The notes beneath the pieces are model-generated. The model was not told the DNA's origin. It searched no databases and saw nothing but the letters and a program-made list of their open reading frames with translations. Shown in pieces: positions 1-8,909 of a stretch of 64,000 nt of DNA. Position 1 is the stretch's first letter. Every line of letters starts with the position of its first letter. The translations under genes and the position numbers were made by a program. The stretch covers positions 310,001-374,000 of the forward strand of contig NZ_JBGUAX010000007.1 in NCBI RefSeq assembly GCF_041821065.1, in the 5' to 3' direction. Source of the stretch: Egicoccus sp. AB-alg2. Lineage in GTDB: Bacteria; Actinomycetota; Nitriliruptoria; Nitriliruptorales; Nitriliruptoraceae.

Positions 1-1
1 G

Positions 2-250
2 CTGGACGACTCGCTGCTCGACGACGGGCAGACGATCTACCAGCCGGGCCTCGACGACCTCGGACGCGTGGGCGACCCACTCCCGCTGCCCGCTCCCGAC
101 GCCACCGCTGCCGATGCCGCCTCCGAGCCGGAGGCGTCCGACGACGACGCCACCGACGACGGCGCGGAGGCCGACGCCGCGGACCCCGATGACGACGCCG
201 ACGACACGGACGACGGCGACGCCGACGAGGACGAGGAGGCGGACGCATGA
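2..250 (+). CDS. C-terminal end of a Tad-locus protein (possibly CpaB/RcpC), partial
   Basis: The reading frame is open from the left edge and ends at TGA 248-250, which overlaps the ATG of the next gene (ATGA). The visible 82 residues end in a long Asp/Glu/Ala tail with no recognisable fold. In Tad operons the gene just before TadZ is often the SAF-domain protein CpaB/RcpC, so that is the contextual guess. Nothing in the visible sequence proves it. The start lies outside the window. Confidence 0.45.
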   Translation: MDDSLLDDGQTIYQPGLDDLGRVGDPLPLPAPDATAADAASEPEASDDDATDDGAEADAADPDDDADDTDDGDADEDEEADA

Positions 251-1848
251 TCCGGGCCCTGCTCGCCACCCCCGACGCGGCCCTGACCGCCAACGCCCGC
301 GCGATCCTCGAGGAGGTCGGTGACATCGAGGTCGCCGCGGTCGCCTCGCACGCCTCGGCCGTCACCTCGGTGCTGGGCGACGACGACCGCGACCTCGACG
401 TGGTGGTGCTGCACGAGGACCTCGGGCCGCTGCCGGTGCTCGACCTGGCCCGCGACCTCAACCACCGCTTCCCGGAGGTGGGCGTCGTCCTGCTGGCGCG
501 CGACCCGGCGCTCGACCTGCTGCGCTCGGCGATGTCGGCGGGCGTCCGCTCGGTGGTGCGACTGCCACTGACGCTGGCCGAACTGCAGCTCGCCATCGTC
601 GAGGCCAACGAGTGGGCCCAGACCGTCCAGGGCCGGCTCGCAGCCGTCACCACGCAGGACAAGGGCGCCCGCCTGCGTGGGCGCGTGATCGCGGTGGCGG
701 GCTCCAAGGGCGGCGTCGGCACGACCATGGTCGCCACCCAGCTGGCCCTGCACTTCCAGCGTCAGGACGACCAGCAGCGGGTCGCGCTGCTCGACCTCGA
801 CCTGCAGACCGGCGACGTCCGGGCGCATCTCGACCTCACGCACCGTCGCAGCGTCACGGACCTAGTGGAGGTGGCGTCCGAGCTGACGACCGGCCACCTC
901 GACGACGCGATGTTCGCCCACGACAGCGGGCTGCGGGTGCTGCTGCCGCCGGTCGACGGCGAGGACGCCGAGGACCTGGACGCCGCCACCTCGGCCCGCA
1001 TCCTGGGCGGCATCCGCTCCCGCTACGACGTCGTCGTCATCGACGTCGGCGCCGTGCTGACCGACGCGTCGGCGACCGCCCTGGAGCTGGCCGACGAGGT
1101 CGTCGTCGTCTGCACCCCCGACGTCGTCTCGCTGCGCGGCGTCAACCGGCTGACCGCACTGTGGGAGCGGCTGCAGGTCCGCGACGGCGGCGTCCGCGCG
1201 CTGCTCAACCGCGCCGACCGGGCCCGCGAGATCCAGCCCAGCCTGGCTGCCCGTGTCGTCGGTGTGCCGATGCTGGAGACGGTGCTGCCCGACGACGTCC
1301 CAGGCATCGAGCACGCCACCAACACCGGCGTCCCCGACCGGGTCGCCGGTCGTCTGCGCGACGCCGTGGCGGCCCTGGCCGAGGAGCTCGCCGCCGCGCG
1401 CACGGGGCCGGCCGAGGAGGCAGAGCCCAGCAGCGAGCAGGAGCTGACCCGCCGCGTCGCCGCCGCCGAGGCCGGGTCGATCTCCGCGGAGTTCGCCGGG
1501 CTGATCCTGCCGGTCGGCATCGTGCTGCTGGTCGTCTGGCAGGCGATCCTGGCCGGCTTCACGACCGTGCTCGCCAACGGCGCCGCCGCGGAAGCGGCCC
1601 GGGCGCGCACGGTCGACGCCTCGGCCAACGTGCAGCAGGTTGCCGAGGACTACCTCTTCGGCTACTGGGGCCGCCACGTCACCGCGGCCTCCACGGCCGA
1701 CGAGATACGGGTCCGCATCCCGGTGCCGATGCTCGTGCCGGGCCCGTCCTCGCCCTGGCGCGTGCAGAGCTCGGCGGGCGTCGTCCGCGAGCCGACCGTG
1801 TCCCGCCTCGGCGCCCCGGTGGACGGGCCGGGAGGGGCCCCGGCATGA
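247..1848 (+). CDS. tadZ: TadZ/CpaE-type ATPase fused to a TadE-like pseudopilin domain
   Basis: This 533-residue protein has three parts. Residues 1-120 resemble the degenerate receiver domain of TadZ. Residues about 147-380 form a ParA/MinD-type ATPase with a deviant Walker A (KGGVGTT, 154-160) and a Walker A' LLDLDLQ near 183. From 405 the chain carries a class III prepilin site: G410, then SISAEF with Glu at +5 and Phe at +6, followed by a hydrophobic stretch to about 435 and a TadE-like Ala-rich helix. TadZ normally localises the Tad machine at a pole and ends after the ATPase, so the pseudopilin extension is unusual. The ATG sits in a 4-nt overlap with the upstream stop, and the gene overlaps the next by ATGA. 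Family assignment is firm; the role of the fused tail is inference. Confidence 0.9.
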   Translation: MIRALLATPDAALTANARAILEEVGDIEVAAVASHASAVTSVLGDDDRDLDVVVLHEDLGPLPVLDLARDLNHRFPEVGVVLLARDPALDLLRSAMSAGVRSVVRLPLTLAELQLAIVEANEWAQTVQGRLAAVTTQDKGARLRGRVIAVAGSKGGVGTTMVATQLALHFQRQDDQQRVALLDLDLQTGDVRAHLDLTHRRSVTDLVEVASELTTGHLDDAMFAHDSGLRVLLPPVDGEDAEDLDAATSARILGGIRSRYDVVVIDVGAVLTDASATALELADEVVVVCTPDVVSLRGVNRLTALWERLQVRDGGVRALLNRADRAREIQPSLAARVVGVPMLETVLPDDVPGIEHATNTGVPDRVAGRLRDAVAALAEELAAARTGPAEEAEPSSEQELTRRVAAAEAGSISAEFAGLILPVGIVLLVVWQAILAGFTTVLANGAAAEAARARTVDASANVQQVAEDYLFGYWGRHVTAASTADEIRVRIPVPMLVPGPSSPWRVQSSAGVVREPTVSRLGAPVDGPGGAPA

Positions 1849-2201
1849 GGTCGCGCCTGCGTCGCGAGGACGGCGCGCTGTCGGCCGAGTTCGCGGCCGC
1901 GGTGGTGCCGCTGACGGTCGTGCTCGCCTTCGGCTGGCAACTGCTGCTGTTCGTCGCGGCCGGCAACTCCGCGGCGCACGCGGCCCGCAACGGCAGCCGC
2001 GCCGCCGGCATCGGCGAGACCTGCGCGACCGCGGCCGGCGACGCGCTGCCGCGGTGGCTGCGGGCCGGCGCCAGCGCCGACTGCGCCGGCGAGCGCGTCA
2101 CCGTCCGCGTCGACGTACCGATCCTGTTCCCGGGCATGGGCTGGGCGTTCGACCTGGAACGCTCCGCCGAGCTGCCCCGCACCGCCCGGGGGATGCCGTG
2201 A
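1845..2201 (+). CDS. tadE: TadE-like pilus assembly protein
   Basis: A 118-residue protein with a short basic leader, Gly10 and the class III prepilin motif ALSAEF (Glu15 at +5, Phe at +6). A single hydrophobic segment and an Ala-rich helix follow, then a small extracytoplasmic domain with two cysteines. TadE-family minor pseudopilins are processed by a TadV-type peptidase and help assemble the Flp pilus. It starts at an ATG overlapping the stop of the TadZ fusion and ends in GTGA overlap with tadA. The motif matches that buried in the preceding fusion protein, so two TadE-type domains are produced from adjacent genes. Confidence 0.88.
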   Translation: MRSRLRREDGALSAEFAAAVVPLTVVLAFGWQLLLFVAAGNSAAHAARNGSRAAGIGETCATAAGDALPRWLRAGASADCAGERVTVRVDVPILFPGMGWAFDLERSAELPRTARGMP

Positions 2202-3550
2202 GCCTCAAGGACCGGGTCAGCCGCCGCCACGACCTCGGTGTCGCGCTGGAGAAGGAGGACGCGACCGACGCGATCACGCGGTTCCGCGCCCAGTTGTTGC
2301 GCGAGGCCGACCTGGACGCGCTGGCGCGGCTGGACGCGACCCAGTTGCGGGCCCGGCTCGAGCGCATCGCCGGCAACCTGCTCAACCGCGAGGGCCCGGT
2401 GATCTCCGCCGAGCAGCGCGCGACGCTGATCCGCCAGATCGTCGACGAGATGATCGGGCTGGGCGTCCTCGAACCGCTGCTGGCCGATGAGTCCGTGACC
2501 GAGATCATGGTCAACGGCTACGACGACATCTGGGTCGAGCGCGGCGGCCGGCTGGCCCGGGACGAGGACCTGCGGTTCGCGTCCGAGGCGCAGCTGTACC
2601 AGACGATCGACCGGATCGTGGGTGCCGTGAACCGGCGCGTCGACGAATCGTCGCCGATGGTCGACGCCCGCCTGCCTTCCGGCGAACGCGTCAACGTCAT
2701 CATCCCGCCGTTGTCGCTGAAGGGCCCGTGCCTGACCATCCGGCGCTTCCCGACGCCCTACACGATGGCGCAGCTCATCGGGCTGGGTTCGCTGGACGAG
2801 CCGCTCGCGCAGCTGCTGGCCAGCCTGGTGCGGGCCAAGCTCAACGTCATCGTCAGCGGCGGTACCGGCACCGGCAAGACGACGTTCCTCAACGCGCTGT
2901 CGTCGTTCATCCCTCCCGAGGAACGCATCATCACGGTCGAGGACGCGGCCGAGCTGCAGCTGCAGCAGCCCCACGTCATCACCCTGGAGTCGCGGCCGCC
3001 GAACGTCGAGGGCCGCGGCCAGGTCACCATCCGCGACCTGGTCCGCAACTCGCTGCGCATGCGCCCGGACCGGATCATCGTCGGCGAGGTCCGTGGCGGC
3101 GAGACCCTGGACATGCTCCAGGCGATGAACACCGGCCACGAGGGCTCGCTGGCCACGGTGCACGCGAACTCGCCCGAGGACGCGGTGCTGCGCCTGGAGA
3201 CGCTGGCCTCCATGACCGAACTGTCGATCTCGTTCGAGGCCCTGCGCGACCAGATCAACAGCGCCATCGACGTGTTCGTCCAGCTGACCCGGGCGGCCGA
3301 CGGCACCCGCCGGGTCGCCGAGGTGGCCCTGGTCACCTCCAGCCACCGCGAGCCGTTCCGGCTCGCCACCGTGTCCGCGTTCGTGCCCGACCCCTGGACC
3401 GAGGACGGCCGCTCGACCGGCCGCTACCTGCACGCCGGGCTGCCCTCCGCCGTCCGGCACCGGCTGCACCAGCGCGGCCTGCGCGTGCCCGAGGCGTTCG
3501 ACCGCGACCTGAGCGAGGACGCGGTCCAGACCGTCGAGGTGGGCAGGTGA
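2198..3550 (+). CDS. tadA: Tad pilus assembly ATPase TadA/CpaF
   Basis: A 450-residue secretion ATPase of the GspE/PilB superfamily that powers Flp pilus assembly at the inner face of the membrane. The N-terminal helical domain is followed by the CpaF-type region (residues about 90-210). The Walker A GGTGTGKTT lies at 221-229, then an Asp box (ITVEDAAELQL), a His box (ATVHANSPEDAVLRLE) and a Walker B-type RIIVGEVRGGE. Length is typical for the family. The GTG start overlaps the tadE stop and the end overlaps tadB by GTGA, so translation is probably coupled across the operon. Confidence 0.97.
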   Translation: MSLKDRVSRRHDLGVALEKEDATDAITRFRAQLLREADLDALARLDATQLRARLERIAGNLLNREGPVISAEQRATLIRQIVDEMIGLGVLEPLLADESVTEIMVNGYDDIWVERGGRLARDEDLRFASEAQLYQTIDRIVGAVNRRVDESSPMVDARLPSGERVNVIIPPLSLKGPCLTIRRFPTPYTMAQLIGLGSLDEPLAQLLASLVRAKLNVIVSGGTGTGKTTFLNALSSFIPPEERIITVEDAAELQLQQPHVITLESRPPNVEGRGQVTIRDLVRNSLRMRPDRIIVGEVRGGETLDMLQAMNTGHEGSLATVHANSPEDAVLRLETLASMTELSISFEALRDQINSAIDVFVQLTRAADGTRRVAEVALVTSSHREPFRLATVSAFVPDPWTEDGRSTGRYLHAGLPSAVRHRLHQRGLRVPEAFDRDLSEDAVQTVEVGR

Positions 3551-4485
3551 GCGCCGAGCTGTACCCGCTGGCGGTGCTGGGCGCGACGGCGCTCGCCCTC
3601 GTGGTCCTGCTGCTGGGGGTGTGGCAGCTCGTGCTGGCCTGGACGGACCGGTCGCTGCTCGAACGCCGCTCCGAGCTGGAACGGGTCGAGCTCGAGGCGT
3701 CCCGGGTCCGCTACCGCCTCAACGCGAGGCTGCAGCGGACCGCCCTCGGCCGGCAGCTGGGGACGTCGATCTCGCGTGCCGGCGTCGACCTGGCCCCACT
3801 CGACCTGCTCGCCCTGTACGCGGTCGCCGTGCTGACCGGGTTCGTGCTGCTCAACGTGCTCGGACCGCTCTACCTCGGTGTCGTCGGCGGCGTGGTCGGC
3901 TGGTTCGCGGTCCGGCAGTGGCTGGAGGGCAGGCGGCGCGCCCGCATCGAGGAGTTCGTGGCGCAGCTGCCCGAGTTCGCGCGCACCCTGTCCAACGCCA
4001 CTTCGGCGGGCCGGTCCCTGCACTCGGCGCTGCAGCTGGCCGCCAACGAGCTCGACGAGCCGGCCGCCACCGAGCTGCGGCTGGTGTCCGAACAGCTACG
4101 GATCGGCGCGTCGGTCGACGACGCGCTGGAGACGCTCAAGCGGCGTTTGCCGTCGCGCGAGCTGGCCGTGCTCGTGTCCACGCTGGTCATCCAGCAGCGG
4201 ACCGGCGGTGACGTCGTCACCGCCCTGCGGGACATGGCCGAGACCCTGGAGACCCGCAAGGACCTGCGCCGCGAGGTGCGCACGATCGTGTCCGGCGCGG
4301 TGCAGACCGGCTACGTCACGGGCGGGATGGGCCTGGGGCTGATCCTGCTGATGAACGTCGTCTACGGCGGGATGATCGACGCGATGGCCCGTCGGCCGTT
4401 GGGGCAGCTGGCGCTGCTGGTGGCCGCGTCGCTGTACGCGCTCGCGTTCGTGCTCGTGCGGCGCATGACCCGGATCGACGTGTGA
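3547..4485 (+). CDS. tadB: Tad platform membrane protein TadB
   Basis: A 312-residue integral membrane protein of the GspF/T2SS-F family. An N-terminal transmembrane helix is followed by an amphipathic charged stretch, a pair of helices near residues 85-125, a cytoplasmic four-helix domain (the QLPEFARTLSNATSAGRSL region) and two C-terminal membrane helices. With TadC it forms the inner-membrane platform on which TadA acts. The GTG start is within the tadA stop (GTGA), and the gene ends in the same manner against tadC. Confidence 0.95.
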   Translation: MSAELYPLAVLGATALALVVLLLGVWQLVLAWTDRSLLERRSELERVELEASRVRYRLNARLQRTALGRQLGTSISRAGVDLAPLDLLALYAVAVLTGFVLLNVLGPLYLGVVGGVVGWFAVRQWLEGRRRARIEEFVAQLPEFARTLSNATSAGRSLHSALQLAANELDEPAATELRLVSEQLRIGASVDDALETLKRRLPSRELAVLVSTLVIQQRTGGDVVTALRDMAETLETRKDLRREVRTIVSGAVQTGYVTGGMGLGLILLMNVVYGGMIDAMARRPLGQLALLVAASLYALAFVLVRRMTRIDV

Positions 4486-5399
4486 TGGACGCGACCGTGC
4501 CGTGGTTGTTCGCGTCCGCGTTGGCGGGCTGCGTCGTGCTGGCCGGCGTCGGCACGGCCATGCTCGTCCACCAGCCGATCGGCGACCGGCTGCCCGGCGC
4601 GATCCGCCGCCGCGAGCGCCGCGGGGCCGGGCAGCGGCGTCCGCCGCTGACGGCGCTGCTCGACCAGCTCGGGTCGCTGCTCGCCGGCAGTGCCGCCGCC
4701 GGCCTGGGCGAGTCGAGGTTGGCGGCGATCGACGAACTGCTCGATGCCGCCGGCCGGCCCGGTGGGCTGAGCGCGCGGGAGTTCGCCGGCCGCAAGGCCG
4801 CCTTCGCGCTGCTGATGGTCGTGCCGGGCGTGATCTTCGCGGTCGGCGGGACCATCTGGCCGGTCGTGGTGCTGCCGCTCACCGGCTGGTTCCTGCCCGA
4901 CCTCGACCTCAAGGGCAAGGCCGACGACCGGCAGGAGGAGATCACCCGGGCGCTGCCGGACTTCCTCGACGTGCTGTCCGTCACGGTGTCGGCGGGGCTG
5001 GACTTCCGCGCGGCGCTCGGCCGCGTCGCCGACTCGTTCGAGGGTCCGCTGTACGACGAGGTCCGTATCGCGCTGCAGCAGATGGCCCTGGGTGAGAGCC
5101 GCCGGCAGGCGTTGACCGACCTGCGCGGCCGCAACCGCTCCGAGTCGCTGAGCGAGTTCGTGAGCGCGCTGCAGCAGGCCGAGGACCTGGGCGCGCCGCT
5201 GACCGGTGCCCTGCGCGACATCGCCGAGGACGTCCGCCGCGCCTACGCCCAGGAGGCCCGCCGCGCCGCCGCCAAGGTCGAGCCGAGGTTGTCGGTGCTG
5301 ACCACCCTGACGTTGATCCCGGCCGCGATGATCGTGATCGCCGTCGGCTTCTGGATCACCAACGAGATCGACCTCGGGGGGCTGTTCGGTGGGGGCTGA
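4482..5399 (+). CDS. tadC: Tad platform membrane protein TadC
   Basis: A 305-residue second GspF-family platform protein. It has an N-terminal membrane helix, a helix pair around residues 105-140, a cytoplasmic domain (ALPDFLDVLSVTVSAGLDF) and a C-terminal membrane helix. Either GTG 4482 (4-nt overlap with tadB) or ATG 4485 could initiate; the operon favours 4-nt overlaps, so 4482 is listed. It ends 11 nt inside the following kinase gene. Confidence 0.95.
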   Translation: MMDATVPWLFASALAGCVVLAGVGTAMLVHQPIGDRLPGAIRRRERRGAGQRRPPLTALLDQLGSLLAGSAAAGLGESRLAAIDELLDAAGRPGGLSAREFAGRKAAFALLMVVPGVIFAVGGTIWPVVVLPLTGWFLPDLDLKGKADDRQEEITRALPDFLDVLSVTVSAGLDFRAALGRVADSFEGPLYDEVRIALQQMALGESRRQALTDLRGRNRSESLSEFVSALQQAEDLGAPLTGALRDIAEDVRRAYAQEARRAAAKVEPRLSVLTTLTLIPAAMIVIAVGFWITNEIDLGGLFGGG

Positions 5400-6615
5400 C
5401 CGCGCGCTGCGCCGGGCGCTGGAGAGCGTCGTGAAGCTGGTGCTCAACGCCCGGCTGTTCTCGCTGCTGCTCACGCTGCTGTGGTTGCCGTTCAGCGACC
5501 CGGCCGGGCGGGGCGTGGTGACCGGTCTGCTGGTGCTCGTGCTGGCCACCTCGGCACTGCCGTTGCTGCGCTGGGACCGGCTGGGCGGCTGGATCCTCGA
5601 GCACCCCGCCTGGCTGCTGGTCGACCTGTGCGCGGCGGTGGCGGTGCTCGGCCTGGTCGGCCTCGAGACGCCGTTCGTGCTGTGGCTGCTGGCGACGGCG
5701 CTGGTGTCCGGGATCCTCTACGGCTGGCGTGGGGCGCTGCCGATGAGCGCCGCCATCGTGGCCGTGTACCTCGCCGGCGCGATGCTGGGCGAGACCCGAC
5801 CGACGCTGGTGGAGGTCCTCGGCACGCCGGCGCTGGTGCCCGTCGCGGCGTTCGGCGGCGCCGCCGTCCGCGAGCTGCTGCTGCGCCAGCACGCCGCCGG
5901 GCGGGCCCTGGCGGAGTCGGCGATGACCGAGGCGGCCGGCTCCGAGCGCACCCGCCTCGCCCGCGAGATGCACGACACGCTGGCGAAGACCCTGCACGGC
6001 ATCGGACTGACGGCCACGGCGGTCGCGGAGCTGGCCCGGCAGGACCCGGACGCGGCGGTCACGACCGCGCGGACCCTGGCGGCGACGGCGCAGCGGGCGG
6101 CGGCCGAGGCGCGGGCACTGATCGGCGACCTGCGCGTCGACGACCTCGACCGGCCACTGCCGGCGACGTTGCGCGAGGCGACCGAACGGTGGTCGCGCCA
6201 GACCGGCGTGCGCGTCCACCTCGACACGCAGCCGTGCGCCGGGTTGTCCCCGTCGGCGCGCTACGAGCTGTTCTGCATCGTCCGCGAGGCGCTGCGCAAC
6301 GCCCACGAGCACGGCCAGGCCCGCGAGGTGCGACTGTCGCTGCGCGACGGCGAGCTGGTGGAGCTCACCATCGTCGACGACGGTCACGGGTTCCGGGTGC
6401 CCGACCACCTCGACATGCTCGCGGACGAGCAGCACTTCGGGGTCATCGGCATGCGCGAGCGCGCCGAACAGGTCGGCGGCTCGCTCACCGTCAGCAGCAC
6501 CCCCGGACACGGGACCCGGGTCCAGGCCAGGGTGCCCCGCGGGGTCGACGGACGACCCGCGCTGGCCCCGACCGGGATCGCCCGTCCGTCCGACGACCTG
6601 GAGCCGTCGCCGTGA
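5389..6615 (+). CDS. Membrane sensor histidine kinase, NarL-type (HisKA_3)
   Basis: A 408-residue kinase. The first ~165 residues contain about six hydrophobic helices with little extracytoplasmic sequence, so the signal may be sensed in the membrane. The HisKA_3 dimerisation motif REMHDTLAKTLHG carries the phosphoacceptor His195. The HATPase domain shows an N-box (NAHEHG), VDDGHGF and GMRERAEQVGG. The gene overlaps tadC by 11 nt and its stop overlaps the response regulator start (GTGA). Because it is locked into the tad operon, it probably controls pilus or adhesin expression; that link is inferred from position only. Confidence 0.93.
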   Translation: MGADRALRRALESVVKLVLNARLFSLLLTLLWLPFSDPAGRGVVTGLLVLVLATSALPLLRWDRLGGWILEHPAWLLVDLCAAVAVLGLVGLETPFVLWLLATALVSGILYGWRGALPMSAAIVAVYLAGAMLGETRPTLVEVLGTPALVPVAAFGGAAVRELLLRQHAAGRALAESAMTEAAGSERTRLAREMHDTLAKTLHGIGLTATAVAELARQDPDAAVTTARTLAATAQRAAAEARALIGDLRVDDLDRPLPATLREATERWSRQTGVRVHLDTQPCAGLSPSARYELFCIVREALRNAHEHGQAREVRLSLRDGELVELTIVDDGHGFRVPDHLDMLADEQHFGVIGMRERAEQVGGSLTVSSTPGHGTRVQARVPRGVDGRPALAPTGIARPSDDLEPSP

Positions 6616-7271
6616 TCCGTGTGCTGGTCGTCGACGACAACGAGGTGGTCCGCACCGGCGTGACCGCGCTGGTGGCGTCGCTGCCGGACGTCGAGGTGGC
6701 CGGCGAGGCCGCCACCGGGCGCCAGGCCATCGAGGTCGCCGCCGAGGTGGCCCCCGACGTCGTGCTGCTGGACGTCCGCATGCCGGTGCTGGACGGCGTC
6801 AGCGCGGCCGCCCGGCTCTCGCAGGACCACAAGGTGCTGATGCTGACCTACTCCGACGAGCCGTCGGTGGTGGCGGGCGCACTCCGCAACGGCGCCAGCG
6901 GCTACCTCGTGCACGGCACCTTCACCGCGCAGGAGTTGGCCACGGCGATCCGGGACGTGGCCGCGGACCGTCCCGCGGTCGGTGACGCCGCCGTGCCGGC
7001 GCTGTTGAGCGCGCTGCGCGGCAGCGCGCCGGCCACCACCGCACCGACGCTCGGACTGCGCGGCGGTGGGCACGGCCTGACCCCGCGCGAGGCCGAGGTG
7101 ATGGACGGCATCGCGCGCGGACTGTCGAACCAGACCATCGCCGCGGAGCTGTTCCTCGCCGAGAAGACGGTCAAGAACACCATCAACCGGATCTACACCA
7201 AGCTGGGGGTCGCCAGCCGCAGCGAGGCGATCGCCCGGTGGCTCGGCAGCGACGGCGAGGTGGGCCCGTGA
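6612..7271 (+). CDS. NarL/LuxR-family response regulator
   Basis: A 219-residue regulator. The receiver domain (residues 1-115) has the acidic pair DD at 9-10, phosphoacceptor Asp54 in LLDVRMP and a Lys in the usual late position replaced by the sequence GYLVHG. A linker of ~35 residues leads to a C-terminal LuxR HTH (LTPREAEVMDGIARG...NTINRIYTKLGV). It is translationally coupled to the kinase gene. The shared box found upstream of the pilin and RHS genes is a plausible target, but nothing in the sequence tests this. Confidence 0.93.
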   Translation: MIRVLVVDDNEVVRTGVTALVASLPDVEVAGEAATGRQAIEVAAEVAPDVVLLDVRMPVLDGVSAAARLSQDHKVLMLTYSDEPSVVAGALRNGASGYLVHGTFTAQELATAIRDVAADRPAVGDAAVPALLSALRGSAPATTAPTLGLRGGGHGLTPREAEVMDGIARGLSNQTIAAELFLAEKTVKNTINRIYTKLGVASRSEAIARWLGSDGEVGP

Positions 7272-7287
7272 CGGCCCGGCGGCAGGG

Positions 7288-7376
7288 CCGGGGGCCCGGG
7301 TCCCCCGGCCGCGAATCGGCCGAATTTCGGGCCTGGGGGCCCTCTTCGCCGCGATGGCCGCTCCGTAGCGTGCTCC
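7288..7376 (+). promoter_or_regulatory. Upstream element of the pilin gene, shared with the RHS gene
   Basis: The 17-mer GGGGGCCCGGGTCCCCC lies at 7290-7306 inside a hairpin-forming arm. The second block, matching GGGGCCCTC, ends at 7344, and a third block CTCCGTAGC lies at 7361-7369. The same three blocks occur in the same order upstream of the RHS gene, with identical spacing (38 nt) between the first and second. The first hairpin is 18 nt after the response regulator stop and could also terminate the tad transcript. Confidence 0.6.
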
Positions 7377-7436
7377 TCACATCGACCACCGCGGCCGTCC
7401 CGGAACGGGGGCCCGCACGCCGGGGAGTACCCACCC

Positions 7437-7640
7437 ATGCTGACCACGATCCGCGAAGGCCTGACCCGCACCCGCGACGACCAGGTCGGCGGCATCTCGG
7501 CCGAGTTCGTCGCCGTCCTGATCATCGTCGCCGCCCTGATCGCCGCGATCTGGGGTTCGGGCATCACCGACCGCGTCGACGAGTGCGCCTCGACGGCCTC
7601 CCAGAACCTCTTCTCCGAGAGCGCCGACGTCAGCTGCTGA
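7437..7640 (+). CDS. flp: Small Flp-type pilin
   Basis: A 67-residue prepilin. The basic leader ends at Gly18, followed by GISAEF with Glu at +5 and Phe at +6, the class III (Tad) cleavage signature. A ~20-residue hydrophobic helix follows (VAVLIIVAALIAAIW), then a short polar tail with two cysteines. It is a reasonable candidate for the major pilin of this Tad system. GGGGAG at 7422-7426 precedes the ATG. Its first ~60 residues align with the N-terminus of the RHS protein, including the position of the cleavage site and a shared DRVD motif after the helix. Confidence 0.88.
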   Translation: MLTTIREGLTRTRDDQVGGISAEFVAVLIIVAALIAAIWGSGITDRVDECASTASQNLFSESADVSC

Positions 7641-7719
7641 CGCGCACCGTTCCTGCATGCGGGTGGGGCGGCCTACGGTCGCCCCACCTCGTCATGTCCC
7701 CCCGCCACCGAGGCTGCCC

Positions 7720-8892
7720 ATGCGCGTGACCCGACGTCCACGCTCCCTGACCGCCGTGCTCACGGCCGGCACGCTGGCCGTGTCCGCCTGCACCGGCGGC
7801 GGGTCCGGCGACGCCACGGGCGCGGCGCCCGCCGACGAGTCCACGCTCGAGGCCGCGAAGGAGCGCGAGCCTGCCGGGGCCTCGGGCACGATCGAGCTCG
7901 CCGGCGTGCAGCAGACCCACCCGAGCGGCGCCACGGTGGCCGTCAACGCGATCACGGTGGACGAGGCCGGCGACGTGTACGTGGAGATCGAGGCCCTCGT
8001 GGCCGGCCGGCGCGGGGCCCAGCTCGCCGGCCGGACCACGATCCTGGAGGACGACCTCGGCAACCGCTACGAATTCGTCCAGCCGGACGGCAACCGAACG
8101 CTGGACTTCGCCCGGGACACGCAGGCCACCGCCACCCTCGCGTTCGTGGGGCCCCTCGACGTGGACGCGACCCGGGTGACCTTGGGCCTGAACGGCCACT
8201 TCCGGGACGGCGCCCGCCCGACGTCCGACACGCCGGCCCGGACCACGACCCCCACCTTCGCGTTCGAGGGGCTGCCCCTGCCGGGCGTCGGGCTCGACGA
8301 CGAGGCCGCCGGCCCCGACGACGTGGTCGGCCTGCAGATCCCGTCCGCCGACGTCCAGGTCACCGATGCCGCGCACGAGGGCCCGGCGCAGGTCACCATC
8401 GAGGTCACGGGCATCGAGGTGTCACCGTCGCTGGTGATCGTGACGCTGGAGGCCCGCAACGAGGGCGACCGCGAGAAGAACCTGATCCAGCGACCGCCGG
8501 AGCTGCGGGTCGAGCAGGACGGCCAGTCGCTCGGCAACGACCACCCCTTCGCCTTCGAGGGCATCACGACCGAGGACGGCGACGTCGACCGCCTCACCCT
8601 GGCACCGGGCGAGGAGGCCACGGCCAGTTTCGCGTTCCGGGGCGTCGTGCCCGCGCGGGCCACCGGCCTGCGGCTGGGCTTCCAGGTGCTGCAGAGCGAG
8701 GTCGACCGCGGTGCGCCGCGCACCGAGGAGCGCGCCGCCGGAAACCCGACCGTCGTCTTCACCGGACTGCCGCTGCCGGACGACGCCGCCGCGATCTCCG
8801 GTGGCGACGAGGCCGACACCGGCGCCGACACCGGCGCCGACAGCGGCGTCGACACCGGCGTCGACCCCGACACCGACGATCCCGACGCCTGA
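7720..8892 (+). CDS. Lipoprotein with two DUF4352-like domains
   Basis: A 390-residue secreted lipoprotein. The signal peptide ends in the lipobox LAVSAC. Two related beta-rich segments follow (about residues 55-180 and 205-350). Both contain the pattern of a hydrophobic strand, an FAFEG-type loop and a closing strand GLPLPG / GLPLPDD, so the protein looks like an internal duplication. The C-terminus is a repeat of GADTGAD type, rich in Asp. ATG 7720 is preferred because it begins the signal peptide directly. The function is unknown; the position between the pilin and the OmpA lipoprotein suggests an envelope role in the pilus locus. Confidence 0.75.
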   Translation: MRVTRRPRSLTAVLTAGTLAVSACTGGGSGDATGAAPADESTLEAAKEREPAGASGTIELAGVQQTHPSGATVAVNAITVDEAGDVYVEIEALVAGRRGAQLAGRTTILEDDLGNRYEFVQPDGNRTLDFARDTQATATLAFVGPLDVDATRVTLGLNGHFRDGARPTSDTPARTTTPTFAFEGLPLPGVGLDDEAAGPDDVVGLQIPSADVQVTDAAHEGPAQVTIEVTGIEVSPSLVIVTLEARNEGDREKNLIQRPPELRVEQDGQSLGNDHPFAFEGITTEDGDVDRLTLAPGEEATASFAFRGVVPARATGLRLGFQVLQSEVDRGAPRTEERAAGNPTVVFTGLPLPDDAAAISGGDEADTGADTGADSGVDTGVDPDTDDPDA

Positions 8893-8909
8893 CGGTGGGA
8901 GGAGCCAGC

